A stretch of DNA of 42,339 nt from Lachnospiraceae bacterium AM93-12TA (GTDB lineage: Bacteria > Bacillota > Clostridia > Lachnospirales > Lachnospiraceae): contig JAQERH010000025.1 of NCBI GenBank assembly GCA_027698105.1, positions 1 to 42,339 on the forward strand, written 5' to 3'. The notes beneath the pieces were generated by a model. It did not search any database. It was not told where the DNA came from and saw only the letters and a list, made by a program, of their open reading frames with translations. Position 1 is the stretch's first letter. Every line of letters starts with the position of its first letter. Of this stretch, positions 1-8,164 are shown in pieces. Made by a program: the position numbers and the translations under genes.

Positions 1-51
1 GCGGATTCCGGACTTTCACCAGTTAGAGACGTGCGCCGCCGGGCGCACTGA
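1..51 (+). CDS. Possible 3' end of a gene truncated by the window edge
   Basis: Frame +1 is open from the first base and ends in TGA at 49-51, giving a short C-terminus rich in Arg and ending VRRRAH. A 7-bp inverted repeat (GTGCGCC/GGCGCAC, 31-37 and 42-48) lies inside it, and a strong terminator hairpin follows at 61-79, which fits the end of a rightward gene. With only 16 codons visible the product cannot be named, and the frame may be non-coding. Confidence 0.25.
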   Translation, partial: ADSGLSPVRDVRRRAH

Positions 52-57
52 CATAAG

Positions 58-85
58 AAAGGGGCTGCCAGGCAGCCCCTTTCAA
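58..85. terminator. Bidirectional intrinsic terminator
   Basis: GGGGCTG (61-67) and CAGCCCC (73-79) form a GC-rich stem around a 5-base loop. AAA lies on the left and TTTCAATCTTT on the right, so both strands carry T-rich tails. It lies 18 bases beyond the stop codon of the leftward importer ATPase gene and just after the possible rightward gene end at base 51. Confidence 0.75.
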
Positions 86-96
86 TCTTTCCCGAT

Positions 97-819
97 TTAC
101 AGTACCTTATCTAAGAATGCCTTCGCTCTGTCTGTAGACGGCTGGGAGAAAAATGCCTCCGGAGTCGTATCCTCCAGGATCTTTCCTCCGTCGATAAAGC
201 AGATTCGATCTGAAACCTCCCTTGCAAATCCCATCTCGTGAGTGACAAGAGCCATAGTAATTCCCGTATGGGCCAGTCCCTTGATAACCTCCAGAACTTC
301 CTTTACCATCTCCGGATCCAGGGCGCTGGTAGGTTCATCAAACAGCATAATTTTCGGCTCCATGGCAAGCGCTCTGGCAATGGCGATTCTCTGCTTCTGA
401 CCGCCGGACAGCTTATTAGGATATGCGTCCGCCTTCTCCGTCAGACCAACCAGAGCCAGCAGTTCCATAGCCTTTTTCGTGGCCTCCTCTTTAGAAAGCT
501 TATTAACCCGCACAGGAGCATAGATCATATTTTCCATAACCGTCATATGCGGAAACAGATTAAAATGCTGGAACACCATGCCGATATCCTTCCGGATTTT
601 CTGGATATCCGCCTTTTTTTCCGTAATATCCTGCCCCTCAATGAGCACCTTCCCGCTGTCCGGCTTCTCAAGCAGATTAATGCACCGCAGAATGGTAGAC
701 TTTCCCGAACCGGATGGGCCAATCAGAGTTACTACCTGCCCTTTCTCAATCTTAAAATCAATTCCTTTTAAGACCTCCAGCTTTCCAAAGCTCTTATGTA
801 CGTTATGAAACTCTATCAC
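97..819 (-). CDS. Polar amino-acid ABC transporter ATP-binding protein (GlnQ/HisP family)
   Basis: Cytoplasmic ATPase that powers a polar amino-acid importer. The 240 residues show Walker [10 protein letters not shown] (about 34-42), Q-loop region [10 protein letters not shown] (81-90), ABC signature LSGGQKQR (137-144) and Walker [13 protein letters not shown] (157-168). This is the usual full length of GlnQ-type ATPases. The start is GTG at 817-819; its gene overlaps the end of the permease gene by 17 bp, so translation is probably coupled. It is the last gene of a leftward binding protein-permease-ATPase operon and is followed by the terminator at 61-79. The family identity is secure; the actual amino acid carried cannot be read from the sequence. 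Confidence 0.95.
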   Translation of the reverse strand: MIEFHNVHKSFGKLEVLKGIDFKIEKGQVVTLIGPSGSGKSTILRCINLLEKPDSGKVLIEGQDITEKKADIQKIRKDIGMVFQHFNLFPHMTVMENMIYAPVRVNKLSKEEATKKAMELLALVGLTEKADAYPNKLSGGQKQRIAIARALAMEPKIMLFDEPTSALDPEMVKEVLEVIKGLAHTGITMALVTHEMGFAREVSDRICFIDGGKILEDTTPEAFFSQPSTDRAKAFLDKVL

Positions 820-1480
820 TTCTGTTCACCCACCTTTCCAGACGGCCTGCCAGCATGGACAGAACCATTACAAATACATAGTAAATTAACGCAATCACCA
901 GATACGGTTCAAAGAACCGGTATGTCATAACTGTGATCTGGTCTGCAGCCCTTAAAAGCTCCACTGCTCCGATGTAAGAGAGAATAGACGTCTCTTTTAA
1001 AAGGGCAACTGCCTCATTGACAAGGCTTGGAAGCACATGTCTCACTGCCTGGGGAAGAATAATGTCCTTCATCATATCCCGGTAGCTGACGCCTAAAGAC
1101 GCAGCGGCCTCATACTGTCCCTTATCAATCGCCTGAATGCCTCCTCTGAAAATCTCAGACACATAAGCGGCTGAATTCAGGGAGAAGGTTAAAATTCCCG
1201 ACTGGACGGCTGTAAACGTCACGCCCAGCAGCTGGGGAAGTCCAAAGTGTACAATACACAGCTGCACTAACAGCGGAGTTCCGCGGAAAATCGAGGTATA
1301 AAAACGTCCAAACCATACAAGAGGCGCACATTTGCTGAGTTTAATTAATGATAAGATTACACCCAGCACAAAGCCGCAGATCAGGCACAAAAATGTCATC
1401 TGAAGCGTCAGAACTGCTCCATGCCACAGAAATGGCCAATACTGCCACACGCTTGAAAAATCAAGGCTCATATCTGTCAT
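803..1480 (-). CDS. Polar amino-acid ABC transporter permease (HisM/GlnP family)
   Basis: Membrane-spanning subunit of the importer, 225 residues. Several hydrophobic segments are visible, starting with one near residues 15-45. The cytoplasmic EAA loop that docks on the ATPase is present as [20 protein letters not shown], followed by [10 protein letters not shown]. Length and layout match His/Glu/Gln/Arg permeases of the 3-TM core type. It lies between the binding protein gene (116 bp upstream) and the ATPase gene (17 bp overlap). A single permease gene implies a homodimeric membrane domain. Confidence 0.93.
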   Translation of the reverse strand: MTDMSLDFSSVWQYWPFLWHGAVLTLQMTFLCLICGFVLGVILSLIKLSKCAPLVWFGRFYTSIFRGTPLLVQLCIVHFGLPQLLGVTFTAVQSGILTFSLNSAAYVSEIFRGGIQAIDKGQYEAAASLGVSYRDMMKDIILPQAVRHVLPSLVNEAVALLKETSILSYIGAVELLRAADQITVMTYRFFEPYLVIALIYYVFVMVLSMLAGRLERWVNRSDRVS

Positions 1481-1596
1481 CCTTTCTGTCTTAATTTTTT
1501 CTTATTTTTTTGAATATTAAAATAATCTATCCTGTTCTGTATATTTTCCCGGCACAGCGAACGGCAGGACGTGGTATCCGTCCTGCCGCAGTCCGC

Positions 1597-2475
1597 CTAG
1601 TCGGCGATAAACTCCTCGCTTAAATGCTCTGTAATAATCTCGTCCAGTTCTCCATTCTCCATCATTTCCTTTAAGGTGTTGTTAAAGGTCTCGTAGTATG
1701 GAGAACCCTTCGGGAATCCGATAGCAAAACAGTCTGCCTCGTTCTTATCTAAAAGGCTTAATTCAAGTCCTGTATTCTGCTTTAAAAACTCTACTGCTCC
1801 TGCGCCGTCTATGATGCAGGCATCTGCTCTCTTACTCTTAACCTCCTCGATGCAGGCCGGACTTCCCTGAATGCCTACTGCCTTCACGCCCTCGATGCTC
1901 TCAGCCACCTGCTGATAGTTGGTTCCGAATACATATGCAACTGTCTTTCCCTTCAGAGAGTCAAGGCTTGTATAATTATCCCCTTCTTTGTATACAATAC
2001 CGTTTCTTGGGTAGAAAAAGATTTCAGAGAAATCAAGGGTCTTCTTTCTCTCCTCTGTAGGAGCCATACCGCCGCTGCAGAAGTCAATCTGTCCGGCCTG
2101 GATGGCAGCTGTTAAGCTCTTAAACGGCATATCCTGGAATTCTACAGTTCCTCCGTTCTTTTCTACAATCTCAGTTACAATATCAATGTTCATTCCTACA
2201 TATGTCTTATTTCCCTTTGCGTCCATCTCAATTGACTCAAACGGCACGAATGTAGAAGAGCAGCCTACCTTTACTGTCTTTCCATTAAAAGGATTATCTG
2301 CAGAAACCTCTGCCTCCTCTCCTTCTGCTTCTGCAGAAGTCTCCTCTGCAGCTGCGGAAGTCTGAGCTGCCTCTGTACCTGCTGCCGTAGTTTCAGATGT
2401 GGAACCGCTTCCTGAACATCCTGCCAGAACGCCGACTGTCAGCGCTGTAATTAATGTTAATGCCATCTTTCTCAT
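1597..2475 (-). CDS. Amino-acid ABC transporter substrate-binding lipoprotein (SBP family 3)
   Basis: Extracellular solute receptor of the importer, anchored as a lipoprotein. The N-terminus has a Lys/Arg start, a hydrophobic stretch and the lipobox LAGC. A low-complexity Ser/Thr/Ala/Glu linker follows, then the periplasmic-binding fold, with VGCSSTFVPFES near its beginning, a GGMAPTEERKKTLDFS motif and an AYVFGTNYQQ hinge region. I start it at ATG 2473-2475 (MRKMALT): the upstream ATG at 2488 begins an ATGAGGAGA string that supplies the AGGAGA ribosome site six bases before this codon. The longer 297-residue reading remains possible. It is first in the leftward operon. Ligand specificity is unknown. 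Confidence 0.92.
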   Translation of the reverse strand: MRKMALTLITALTVGVLAGCSGSGSTSETTAAGTEAAQTSAAAEETSAEAEGEEAEVSADNPFNGKTVKVGCSSTFVPFESIEMDAKGNKTYVGMNIDIVTEIVEKNGGTVEFQDMPFKSLTAAIQAGQIDFCSGGMAPTEERKKTLDFSEIFFYPRNGIVYKEGDNYTSLDSLKGKTVAYVFGTNYQQVAESIEGVKAVGIQGSPACIEEVKSKRADACIIDGAGAVEFLKQNTGLELSLLDKNEADCFAIGFPKGSPYYETFNNTLKEMMENGELDEIITEHLSEEFIAD

Positions 2476-2537
2476 AATCATTCTCCTCATTCCATGAAAT
2501 TTTCTCAGTTTCCAGTTTCCTAGTTGACTTGTCTCTT

Positions 2538-2566
2538 ATAATAGCATAAATATGCATTCTATGCAA
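2538..2566 (-). promoter_or_regulatory. Promoter of the amino-acid importer operon, with a palindrome between its boxes
   Basis: On the minus strand TTGCAT (2561-2566) is followed after exactly 17 bases by TATTAT (2538-2543). The spacer carries the palindrome GCATA-AA-TATGC (2544-2555 on the plus strand), a possible operator. It lies about 60 bp upstream of the lipoprotein start. Confidence 0.6.
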
Positions 2567-2635
2567 TTCCCTTTTTAGTATTTTTTTATTTTTTCAGCAG
2601 TTTTTATCTTTTTTCCCTTCATTTGTATTCCATCC

Positions 2636-2664
2636 TTTCCATCTCGTCTTCTCCGTGGTATAAT
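2636..2664 (+). promoter_or_regulatory. Extended -10 promoter for the deacetylase pair
   Basis: TATAAT at 2659-2664 is preceded by TGG, an extended -10 element, and by a weak -35 TTTCCA (2636-2641) at 17-base spacing. It points rightward toward the gene starting at 2790 and would give a leader of about 120 nt containing the hairpin at 2694-2740. Confidence 0.5.
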
Positions 2665-2693
2665 AGAATTGTTCAGCAGTTTTTTTCAATATC

Positions 2694-2740
2694 GGGGCTC
2701 CGTTTTTTTTCCAGTCGGAGTGTTTTTTATAAAAATCCCC
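2694..2740 (+). promoter_or_regulatory. Leader hairpin with T-tract (possible attenuator)
   Basis: In the leader, GGGG (2694-2697) and CTCCG (2698-2702) face CGGAG (2716-2720) and, further on, CCCC (2737-2740). CTCCG/CGGAG gives a short stem followed by TGTTTTTTAT, and GGGG/CCCC could close an outer stem around the T-tract. This resembles a weak terminator or an attenuator; the stem is short, so the call is tentative. Confidence 0.35.
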
Positions 2741-2789
2741 CTATTGATTATATATGCAGATTCTATCATTTTTTATAAAGGAGGAACCT

Positions 2790-3698
2790 ATGTCTGTTTT
2801 TACTGACGGAAAAACCAACGGTCCCGGCATCTGCTGGCCGGATGGAAAGCGGATCGCCGTTATGGTTACCTTTGATTTTGACGCTGAATTTTTAAGAATT
2901 TCCAGAGCTGAATCAAAAGGCACATCCATCGGCTTCACCGATTTCTCCAGAGGCCAGTACGGACCTCATACAGGACTTTTTCGCTGTCTTGATATGCTGG
3001 ATGCCCATCAGATCAAATCTACCTTTTTTGTACCAGGAGCCGTTGCTGAGAAGTACGCCGCGCAGGTGCGCATGATCCATGAAAGAGGACATGAGCTGGC
3101 CTGCCATGGCTATCTTCATGAATCAGCCCGCGGTATTTCCCGGGAAGAAGAAGAAGCCATCCTTGAAAAAAGCGAAGCGGCTCTTATGGCTGTCACCGGA
3201 AAGCGCCCGGCGGGCCACCGGGGACCAGAGAGCATTATCCATCCCTTTACCCATGAACTGCTGGCAAAGCGGGGATATCTCTACAGCTCCTCCATGAAAG
3301 ACTGTGATTATGCCTATCTGTGGGAGCAGGACGGAAAAGAACTTCCGCTGGTAGAGCTTCCCAATGATATTACCATGGATGATTTTACTTACTATTATTT
3401 CACCTTCAGCGATCCTGCTGTCCGGGCCATGTACACCAATCGGGAAGTGCTTGGAAACTGGAAAGCAGAATTTGACGGCCTTGCTGAGGAGGGCGACAAG
3501 ATCTTTATCTTAAAGCTTCATCCTCAGATGATCGGCCGAGCCAGCCGCATTGCCATGGTAGGAGATTTTATTTCTTATATGAAGGGACACGGAGCCTGGA
3601 TCACCACCTGCGAGGATGTTGCACGTTACGTTCTGAAACAGAACGGCCGTCTGGAGAGCAGCAAAGTGGCAGAGCATCAGAGAAAGGAGGCGCTGTAA
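2790..3698 (+). CDS. Polysaccharide deacetylase-like protein, PuuE/HpPgdA branch (CE4 NodB fold), copy 1
   Basis: Predicted metal-dependent amide hydrolase of 302 residues without a signal peptide, so cytoplasmic. NodB-like motifs are visible: DFDAE (29-33, catalytic/metal Asp), HGYLH (106-110, the metal-binding His pair), GHRGPE near 140, and a C-terminal HPQMIGRASR block. This branch contains allantoinase-like PuuE, cyclic-imide hydrolases and Helicobacter PgdA, so the substrate may be a small ring amide rather than a polymer. ATG 2790 was chosen over 2754 because AAAGGAGG (2777-2784) sits just before it. The stop codon abuts the start of the paralogue at 3699, and the pair is divergent from an amino-acid importer. 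Confidence 0.85.
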   Translation: MSVFTDGKTNGPGICWPDGKRIAVMVTFDFDAEFLRISRAESKGTSIGFTDFSRGQYGPHTGLFRCLDMLDAHQIKSTFFVPGAVAEKYAAQVRMIHERGHELACHGYLHESARGISREEEEAILEKSEAALMAVTGKRPAGHRGPESIIHPFTHELLAKRGYLYSSSMKDCDYAYLWEQDGKELPLVELPNDITMDDFTYYYFTFSDPAVRAMYTNREVLGNWKAEFDGLAEEGDKIFILKLHPQMIGRASRIAMVGDFISYMKGHGAWITTCEDVARYVLKQNGRLESSKVAEHQRKEAL

Positions 3699-4580
3699 AT
3701 GGATTCCAGCCGTTTTGACAAGGTATTTCCCGCCGAATTTTCCGGTGATCTGAAGGTTTCCTGGCCAAATGGAAAGCGGATTGCCGTTATGCTGGCCTTT
3801 GACCTGGACGCAGAGACCATGTGGACTACCAGAGGAGACGGAAATGCCGATCACCTGACCAACCTGTCCAGGGGAGCTTACGGCCCTGTCCAGGGCGTAC
3901 CCAGAATTTTAAATATGCTGGACAGCTTCGGCTTAAAGGCTACCTTTTTCGTACCGGGCGTGGTAGCGGACAAATACCCGGAAGTGGTAAAGGAAATCGC
4001 AGCCAGAGGTCATGAAATCGGCTTTCACGGTTATTTCCACGAAGAATTTTCTACTACCACCTATGAGCAGGAGAACGCCACCATGGAACGGTGTGAAACG
4101 CTCATCCGGGAACTGACAGGCCAGCAGATGGTCAGCCACCGGGCCCCCGGAGGAGTAATCCACGATTACAGCCTGCGCCTGTTCGCAGAGCGCGGCTATA
4201 TTGCAAGCTCTAACTGGCGAAACAGCGACGGCCCCTTCATCCACGAGCTGGATGGAGTAAAAATTCCCCTGGTTGAGGTTCCAAAGGATTCCATCTTCGA
4301 CGACACAGCCTACGATTTTTACACCGACAGCGCCCCGGAGCGCTATGAGCTTAAATCCCCCGGTGAGATGCTTGAAATCTGGAAGGAGGAATTCGACACT
4401 CTGGCAGATGAGGGAAGGATGATCAATTTTGTCCTCCACCCCCAGTTCATCGGCCGCGCAAGCCGTGTCAGCATGCTTAAAGAGCTGATCGGCTATATGC
4501 TGTCCCGCGGCGCCTGGATTGACACCAACCGGGCTGTAGCAGAATGGGTTTTAAAAGAAAACCATCTGCTTCCGGAATAG
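3699..4580 (+). CDS. Polysaccharide deacetylase-like protein, PuuE/HpPgdA branch, copy 2
   Basis: Paralogue of the preceding gene, 293 residues, clearly arising from tandem duplication: both share WP.GKRIAVM, the RG.YGP block, TFFVPG.VA.KY, and HPQ.IGRASR. Metal-site motifs are DLDAE (35-39) and HGYFH (110-114), with SHRAPGG replacing GHRGPE of copy 1. No signal peptide is seen. Its ATG follows the TAA of copy 1 with no gap, and its ribosome site AAAGGAGG lies inside the end of copy 1, so the two are translationally coupled and may form a hetero-oligomer. Substrate unknown; a ring amide or an N-acetyl sugar derivative is plausible from the family. Confidence 0.85.
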   Translation: MDSSRFDKVFPAEFSGDLKVSWPNGKRIAVMLAFDLDAETMWTTRGDGNADHLTNLSRGAYGPVQGVPRILNMLDSFGLKATFFVPGVVADKYPEVVKEIAARGHEIGFHGYFHEEFSTTTYEQENATMERCETLIRELTGQQMVSHRAPGGVIHDYSLRLFAERGYIASSNWRNSDGPFIHELDGVKIPLVEVPKDSIFDDTAYDFYTDSAPERYELKSPGEMLEIWKEEFDTLADEGRMINFVLHPQFIGRASRVSMLKELIGYMLSRGAWIDTNRAVAEWVLKENHLLPE

Positions 4581-4622
4581 CTGCTGTTGCATCAATTATA
4601 AATTTAAACGAGGTACTGATTT

Positions 4623-5531
4623 ATGATTTCATCTACAATAACACGGCGTTTCAGAAGAAGCCTGCGGCAGGGCAAAAAGGCGCTTGTGCTGGCTCTTATG
4701 TCCGCCGCACTCCTGTCTGCTCCTGCCTTCGCTGCAGTGAGAACCCCACAGGCTTCCGGAACGTCCACTTTCTCTAACGGAGGCGCTGTTATTGACGCAT
4801 CCAACGCTTCCCAGGGCTATATCATGGTCAAATACAGCGGCGGCACTTCCCGCATCAAGGTACGCATTTCCAAGGGAACTGAGTACACCTATGATCTGAA
4901 TACCGGCGGGAACTATGAGGTATTCCCCCTGACAGAGGGCAGCGGAACCTATACCGTTAAGGTATTCCAGCAGGTTCAGGGAACTTCCTATGCCCAGGTA
5001 ATGAGCCAGGCAGTCACAGCAAATATCGCTGACAGCCAGTCTCCCTTCCTGTACCCCAACCAGTTCTGCAACTTCAACGCAAACTCTGCTGTTGTATCTA
5101 AGGCAGCCGAGCTGACAGCCGGAATCGCAGATCCTCTGGCAAAGGTTCAGGCCGTTTACCGCTATGCCATTGACCATATTTCCTACGATTACCAGAAGGC
5201 GGCATCCGTTCAGAGCGGCTATCTTCCGGTTCCAGACTCTACACTGGCCTCCGGAAAAGGTATCTGTTTTGATTATGCAGCTCTCATGACCTCCATGCTC
5301 CGTTCCCAGGATATTCCTACGAAGCTCGTCATCGGCTACACAGGAGGAACCTACCACGCCTGGGTAAGCGTATATCTGACAGGCCAGGGCTGGGTAGATA
5401 ATATTATCTACTTTGACGGAACGAACTGGCGCTACATGGATCCGACTTTCGCCTCCAGCGGCAAGGGTGACGCTTCCATCTCCAGCTATATTTCCAACCA
5501 GGCCAACTACCAGGCTAAATTTACCTATTAA
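4623..5531 (+). CDS. Secreted transglutaminase-like (papain-fold) protein
   Basis: 302 residues. An Arg/Lys-rich start, a hydrophobic core (about 20-35) and APAFA-AV give a signal peptide with cleavage near residue 37. A middle beta-rich region (40-125) is followed by a transglutaminase core with Cys215 in GKGICFDYA, His245 in YHAWV and Asp273 in YMDP, the expected order of the triad. Such bacterial proteins act on the cell surface as cross-linking or proteolytic enzymes; which one cannot be told here. ATG 4623 lies 9 bases after CGAGG. It follows the deacetylases by 42 bp and may be read through from them or use its own promoter (TTGCAT near 4587). Confidence 0.85.
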   Translation: MISSTITRRFRRSLRQGKKALVLALMSAALLSAPAFAAVRTPQASGTSTFSNGGAVIDASNASQGYIMVKYSGGTSRIKVRISKGTEYTYDLNTGGNYEVFPLTEGSGTYTVKVFQQVQGTSYAQVMSQAVTANIADSQSPFLYPNQFCNFNANSAVVSKAAELTAGIADPLAKVQAVYRYAIDHISYDYQKAASVQSGYLPVPDSTLASGKGICFDYAALMTSMLRSQDIPTKLVIGYTGGTYHAWVSVYLTGQGWVDNIIYFDGTNWRYMDPTFASSGKGDASISSYISNQANYQAKFTY

Positions 5532-5561
5532 TTAATGACTATTTCGTACAAGAGAAAGACG

Positions 5562-5578
5562 GCCCTGCTTTGCAGGGC
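5562..5578 (+). terminator. GC-rich hairpin between transglutaminase and pilus-like genes
   Basis: GCCCTGC (5562-5568) and GCAGGGC (5572-5578) form a perfect 7-bp stem with a TTT loop. The next bases are TTATGAGG, so there is no true T-tract. It may be a weak terminator, or a processing or translation-control hairpin just ahead of the ribosome site of the next gene. Confidence 0.4.
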
Positions 5579-5596
5579 TTATGAGGAATTCTGACT

Positions 5597-6643
5597 ATGA
5601 AACAATCTGTTCCCTTTACCGGGCTTTCACTGTCCGGCTTCTGTATGCAGATTTCCATTCTGCTGAAATCAGCCGTCCCTCTTTATGAAGGACTTTCCGT
5701 CATGGCAGAGGACGCTTCCCTTCCAAAGGAAAAGGAGGTTCTCACAGCCATGGCTGACAAGCTGCGCATGGGCTTTCCATTCAGCCAGGCTGTCGCTGAG
5801 GCTGAATGTTTCCCAGCCTATGTCACCCAGATGACTCTTTTAGGCGAGCGCACAGGAACCCTGGATACAGTCATGGAGCACCTGTCCCGCTTCTATGAGC
5901 GGGAATACCGGCTGGGCGAAAATCTGCGCCGCGCCATTACCTATCCGGCCATCATGATCGTGATGCTGTTAGCCATCCTGTTCATTCTGTTTACAAAGGT
6001 TATGCCTGTTTTCTCCGGCGTCTACGAACAGCTCGGAACCTCCATTCCGCCTGCTGCCCAGACGGCCATCCGATTTGGAGGTATTTTAAGCGGAGGCACC
6101 CTGATTTTTGCAGCTGTCCTGACTGCCGTGTTCGCCATTATCCGGCTCACCAGCAGACCGGGACAGGAAAACAGCCTGTCTGCACGGATCTTGTCCCTGA
6201 TTAAAAACCGTTCAAGCATTGCACGGCTCTCTGCCCTGCGCCGTTTCTGCTCTGTTATGGCTATGACGCTTCACTGCGGCATGGATATGGCTGAAGGCTG
6301 CCGTATGGCTGCCTCTTTGGTGGACAATGCTTCCGTTCTGCCTGGTATCCAGGCCTGTGAAAAAGAACTGGCCTCCGGAAAGGCTTTCTATGACTCTATC
6401 GAACCATCCGGCCTGTTCTCCGGCTTTGATCTGCAGATGATCCGCATCGGAAGCAGAGCCGGACAGCTGGAAACAGTCATGAAGGAGCTGGAGGAAGACT
6501 ACGATGAGCGTTCCTCTGATGCTCTTGACAGCCTGATCGCAAGACTGGAGCCTGCTATTGTGTCTGTTCTGGCCGTTGCAGTGGGCCTTGTGCTTCTGTC
6601 CGTCATGCTGCCTCTTGCTGGAATCCTTTCCTCCATCGGCTAA
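5597..6643 (+). CDS. Type II secretion/type IV pilus inner-membrane platform protein (GspF/PilC family)
   Basis: Platform protein on which pilin-like subunits are assembled. Two T2SSF repeats are visible in 348 residues: the first begins near residue 10 (MQISILLKSAVPLYEGL) with LGERTGTLDTVM, the second near 205 (FCSVMAMTLHCGMDMAEG) with IGSRAGQLETVM. Membrane segments follow the first repeat (about 116-140), lie near 165-185, and end the protein (about 318-345). The family is usually near 400 residues; this is slightly short. ATG 5597 follows GAGGAATT. First gene of a six-gene rightward operon ending with a PilT-like ATPase. Confidence 0.88.
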   Translation: MKQSVPFTGLSLSGFCMQISILLKSAVPLYEGLSVMAEDASLPKEKEVLTAMADKLRMGFPFSQAVAEAECFPAYVTQMTLLGERTGTLDTVMEHLSRFYEREYRLGENLRRAITYPAIMIVMLLAILFILFTKVMPVFSGVYEQLGTSIPPAAQTAIRFGGILSGGTLIFAAVLTAVFAIIRLTSRPGQENSLSARILSLIKNRSSIARLSALRRFCSVMAMTLHCGMDMAEGCRMAASLVDNASVLPGIQACEKELASGKAFYDSIEPSGLFSGFDLQMIRIGSRAGQLETVMKELEEDYDERSSDALDSLIARLEPAIVSVLAVAVGLVLLSVMLPLAGILSSIG

Positions 6644-6668
6644 ACAGTGAACAAACAGGAGGATCCAT

Positions 6669-7025
6669 ATGCTGCATGTACAAGTTCAAAAAGAGAAGAG
6701 AAGGCTCACCGGATATCTGTTATCCTTCCTGCTCTTCTTTGCGATTCTTTTTTTCTTCCTCTTCTGCGTCAGGGCCATGGAGTCCAAAAGCGAGGAGGAA
6801 AGCCTGGCCTCTCTTCGAAACGCAGTCCAGAGAGCCTGTGTCCAGTGCTACGCCATTGAAGGACGCTATCCGCCCAGTGTAGAATATCTGGAGGAGCATT
6901 ACGGCATTGTCATTGACAGAAAACGGTATCATGTATTCTATGACGGATGGGCCAGCAACGTAATGCCGGACATCACCGTTCTTCCCGCCGAGCCTGACAG
7001 CCAGGAGAAGGGAGGAACCTCATGA
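6669..7025 (+). CDS. Small membrane-anchored pseudopilin-like protein
   Basis: 118 residues with one long hydrophobic helix (about 14-36) after a basic N-terminus, then LRNAVQRACVQCYAIEGRYPPS and YLEEHYG, which recall the helix and first loop of major pseudopilins (EGRYP and YL..YG). There is no classical prepilin peptidase site (G|FTLxE), so it is either not processed or anchored differently. AGGAGG precedes the ATG, and its stop overlaps the next start as ATGA. It sits between the platform gene and other small membrane proteins, so a role in the same filament machine is inferred. Confidence 0.75.
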   Translation: MLHVQVQKEKRRLTGYLLSFLLFFAILFFFLFCVRAMESKSEEESLASLRNAVQRACVQCYAIEGRYPPSVEYLEEHYGIVIDRKRYHVFYDGWASNVMPDITVLPAEPDSQEKGGTS

Positions 7026-7681
7026 AAAAACGGACTCCATCGTCAGGAAAGACAGGATTTCTGTTTTCCATGCTCTTATTTTTCGTTTTTCTCTTCTGCT
7101 CTGTATTTACAGTCCTCATAGGAAGCCGCGTCTATGAAAATATCCGGGCGCGGGATAACGACTCCTTTTACCGGGATACAGCTGTCAGCTACGTAATAAA
7201 CAAGATCCGCCAGGCGGATCAGAGCGGAGGAGTAACTGTAGGAGAGACCGATGACGGAACATCGTTCCTGCTTCTCACCTCTCAGGCAGAAGGAACTGTC
7301 TACGAAACCTGGATTTACACCACAGACGGCTGTCTTCGGGAGCTTTTTACTCCCAGGGGAAGCGGATTGTCCATAGAGGACGGACTAGAAATCTGTGCCT
7401 GTCCAGATCTTTCCTTCTCCTTAGATGAACCGGATGGAAAACGCCTTTTAACTATCTCTCAGGCTGCTTCCGACAGCGCTCTGCCGGAGGAAGGAAGAAG
7501 CATTTCCCTTCTTCTCAGAAGTGTTTCCGGCGAATTCCTGCTTCCAGATGGAACAGATATAAAAAACACACCAGAGACAGAAGCAGAGGAAGCTCCCGCC
7601 AGAGATTTTTCCTATCTGGGTATTCCAGAGGAAGTGGAAGCACCAAACGAAACAGACCGCCAGAGCGGTCAGAACGAATAA
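7022..7681 (+). CDS. Single-pass membrane protein of the pilus-like operon (DUF4860-like)
   Basis: 219 residues: short basic N-terminus, one hydrophobic segment (about 12-36), then a soluble extracytoplasmic domain with SYVINKIRQAD and several beta-like stretches, and an acidic low-complexity C-terminus. It resembles the uncharacterised DUF4860 family that I associate with such operons in Lachnospiraceae; this is memory, not a search. Its ATG overlaps the previous stop (ATGA), so translation is coupled. The layout (N-terminal helix, globular tail) fits a minor pilin-like subunit, but no prepilin cleavage motif is present. Confidence 0.7.
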   Translation: MKKRTPSSGKTGFLFSMLLFFVFLFCSVFTVLIGSRVYENIRARDNDSFYRDTAVSYVINKIRQADQSGGVTVGETDDGTSFLLLTSQAEGTVYETWIYTTDGCLRELFTPRGSGLSIEDGLEICACPDLSFSLDEPDGKRLLTISQAASDSALPEEGRSISLLLRSVSGEFLLPDGTDIKNTPETEAEEAPARDFSYLGIPEEVEAPNETDRQSGQNE

Positions 7682-7693
7682 AGGAGGAGGGCA

Positions 7694-8164
7694 ATGCTGA
7701 ATACAAAATACACAGTAAAAAACAAACGGCCTTCCTACGCTTTTCTGATGGAAATGCTTTGGGTCTGCGGCTTCTTTGCCATAGCCGCCTGCATTTTTGT
7801 CATGGCCTTCGCAAAGGCCGATACCATGAGCCGGAAGGCCCAGGATTTAAACGAGGCTGTTATGGCAGCTGAGCAGGAGATGGAGCAGACCTTTTTCTCA
7901 GGCCAAGAAGGTTCCTGGAGCGTCTGTCTGGATAAGAGCTGGAAGCCGGTTTCTGAAAGCTCTGAACACCTTCTGCCCGGCACAGATGGCCCATTCCCAA
8001 AAGATACTTACGCCGTGCTGTATGTTACCAGCCAGGCTGACGGCGGACTCCTGAATGTGTCTATCCAGGTGGACACCCATGTTTCAGAATCCATTCAGGA
8101 AACTATCTACACTCTGAATGGAAGCCATATGACAGACATCAGCCAGGAAGGAGGCAGACAGTGA
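7694..8164 (+). CDS. Small pilin-like membrane protein with degenerate prepilin N-terminus
   Basis: 156 residues. A basic leader (NTKYTVKNKRPSY) is followed by AFLMEMLWVCGFFAIAACIFV, which looks like a decayed type III prepilin signal: a Glu sits five residues into the hydrophobic helix, as in G|FTLVE, but the Gly-Phe site is replaced by Tyr-Ala. The rest is a soluble domain of about 120 residues. AAGGAGGAGG lies before the ATG, 12 bp after the previous stop. It overlaps the next gene by four bases. Function inferred from position only. Confidence 0.72.
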   Translation: MLNTKYTVKNKRPSYAFLMEMLWVCGFFAIAACIFVMAFAKADTMSRKAQDLNEAVMAAEQEMEQTFFSGQEGSWSVCLDKSWKPVSESSEHLLPGTDGPFPKDTYAVLYVTSQADGGLLNVSIQVDTHVSESIQETIYTLNGSHMTDISQEGGRQ

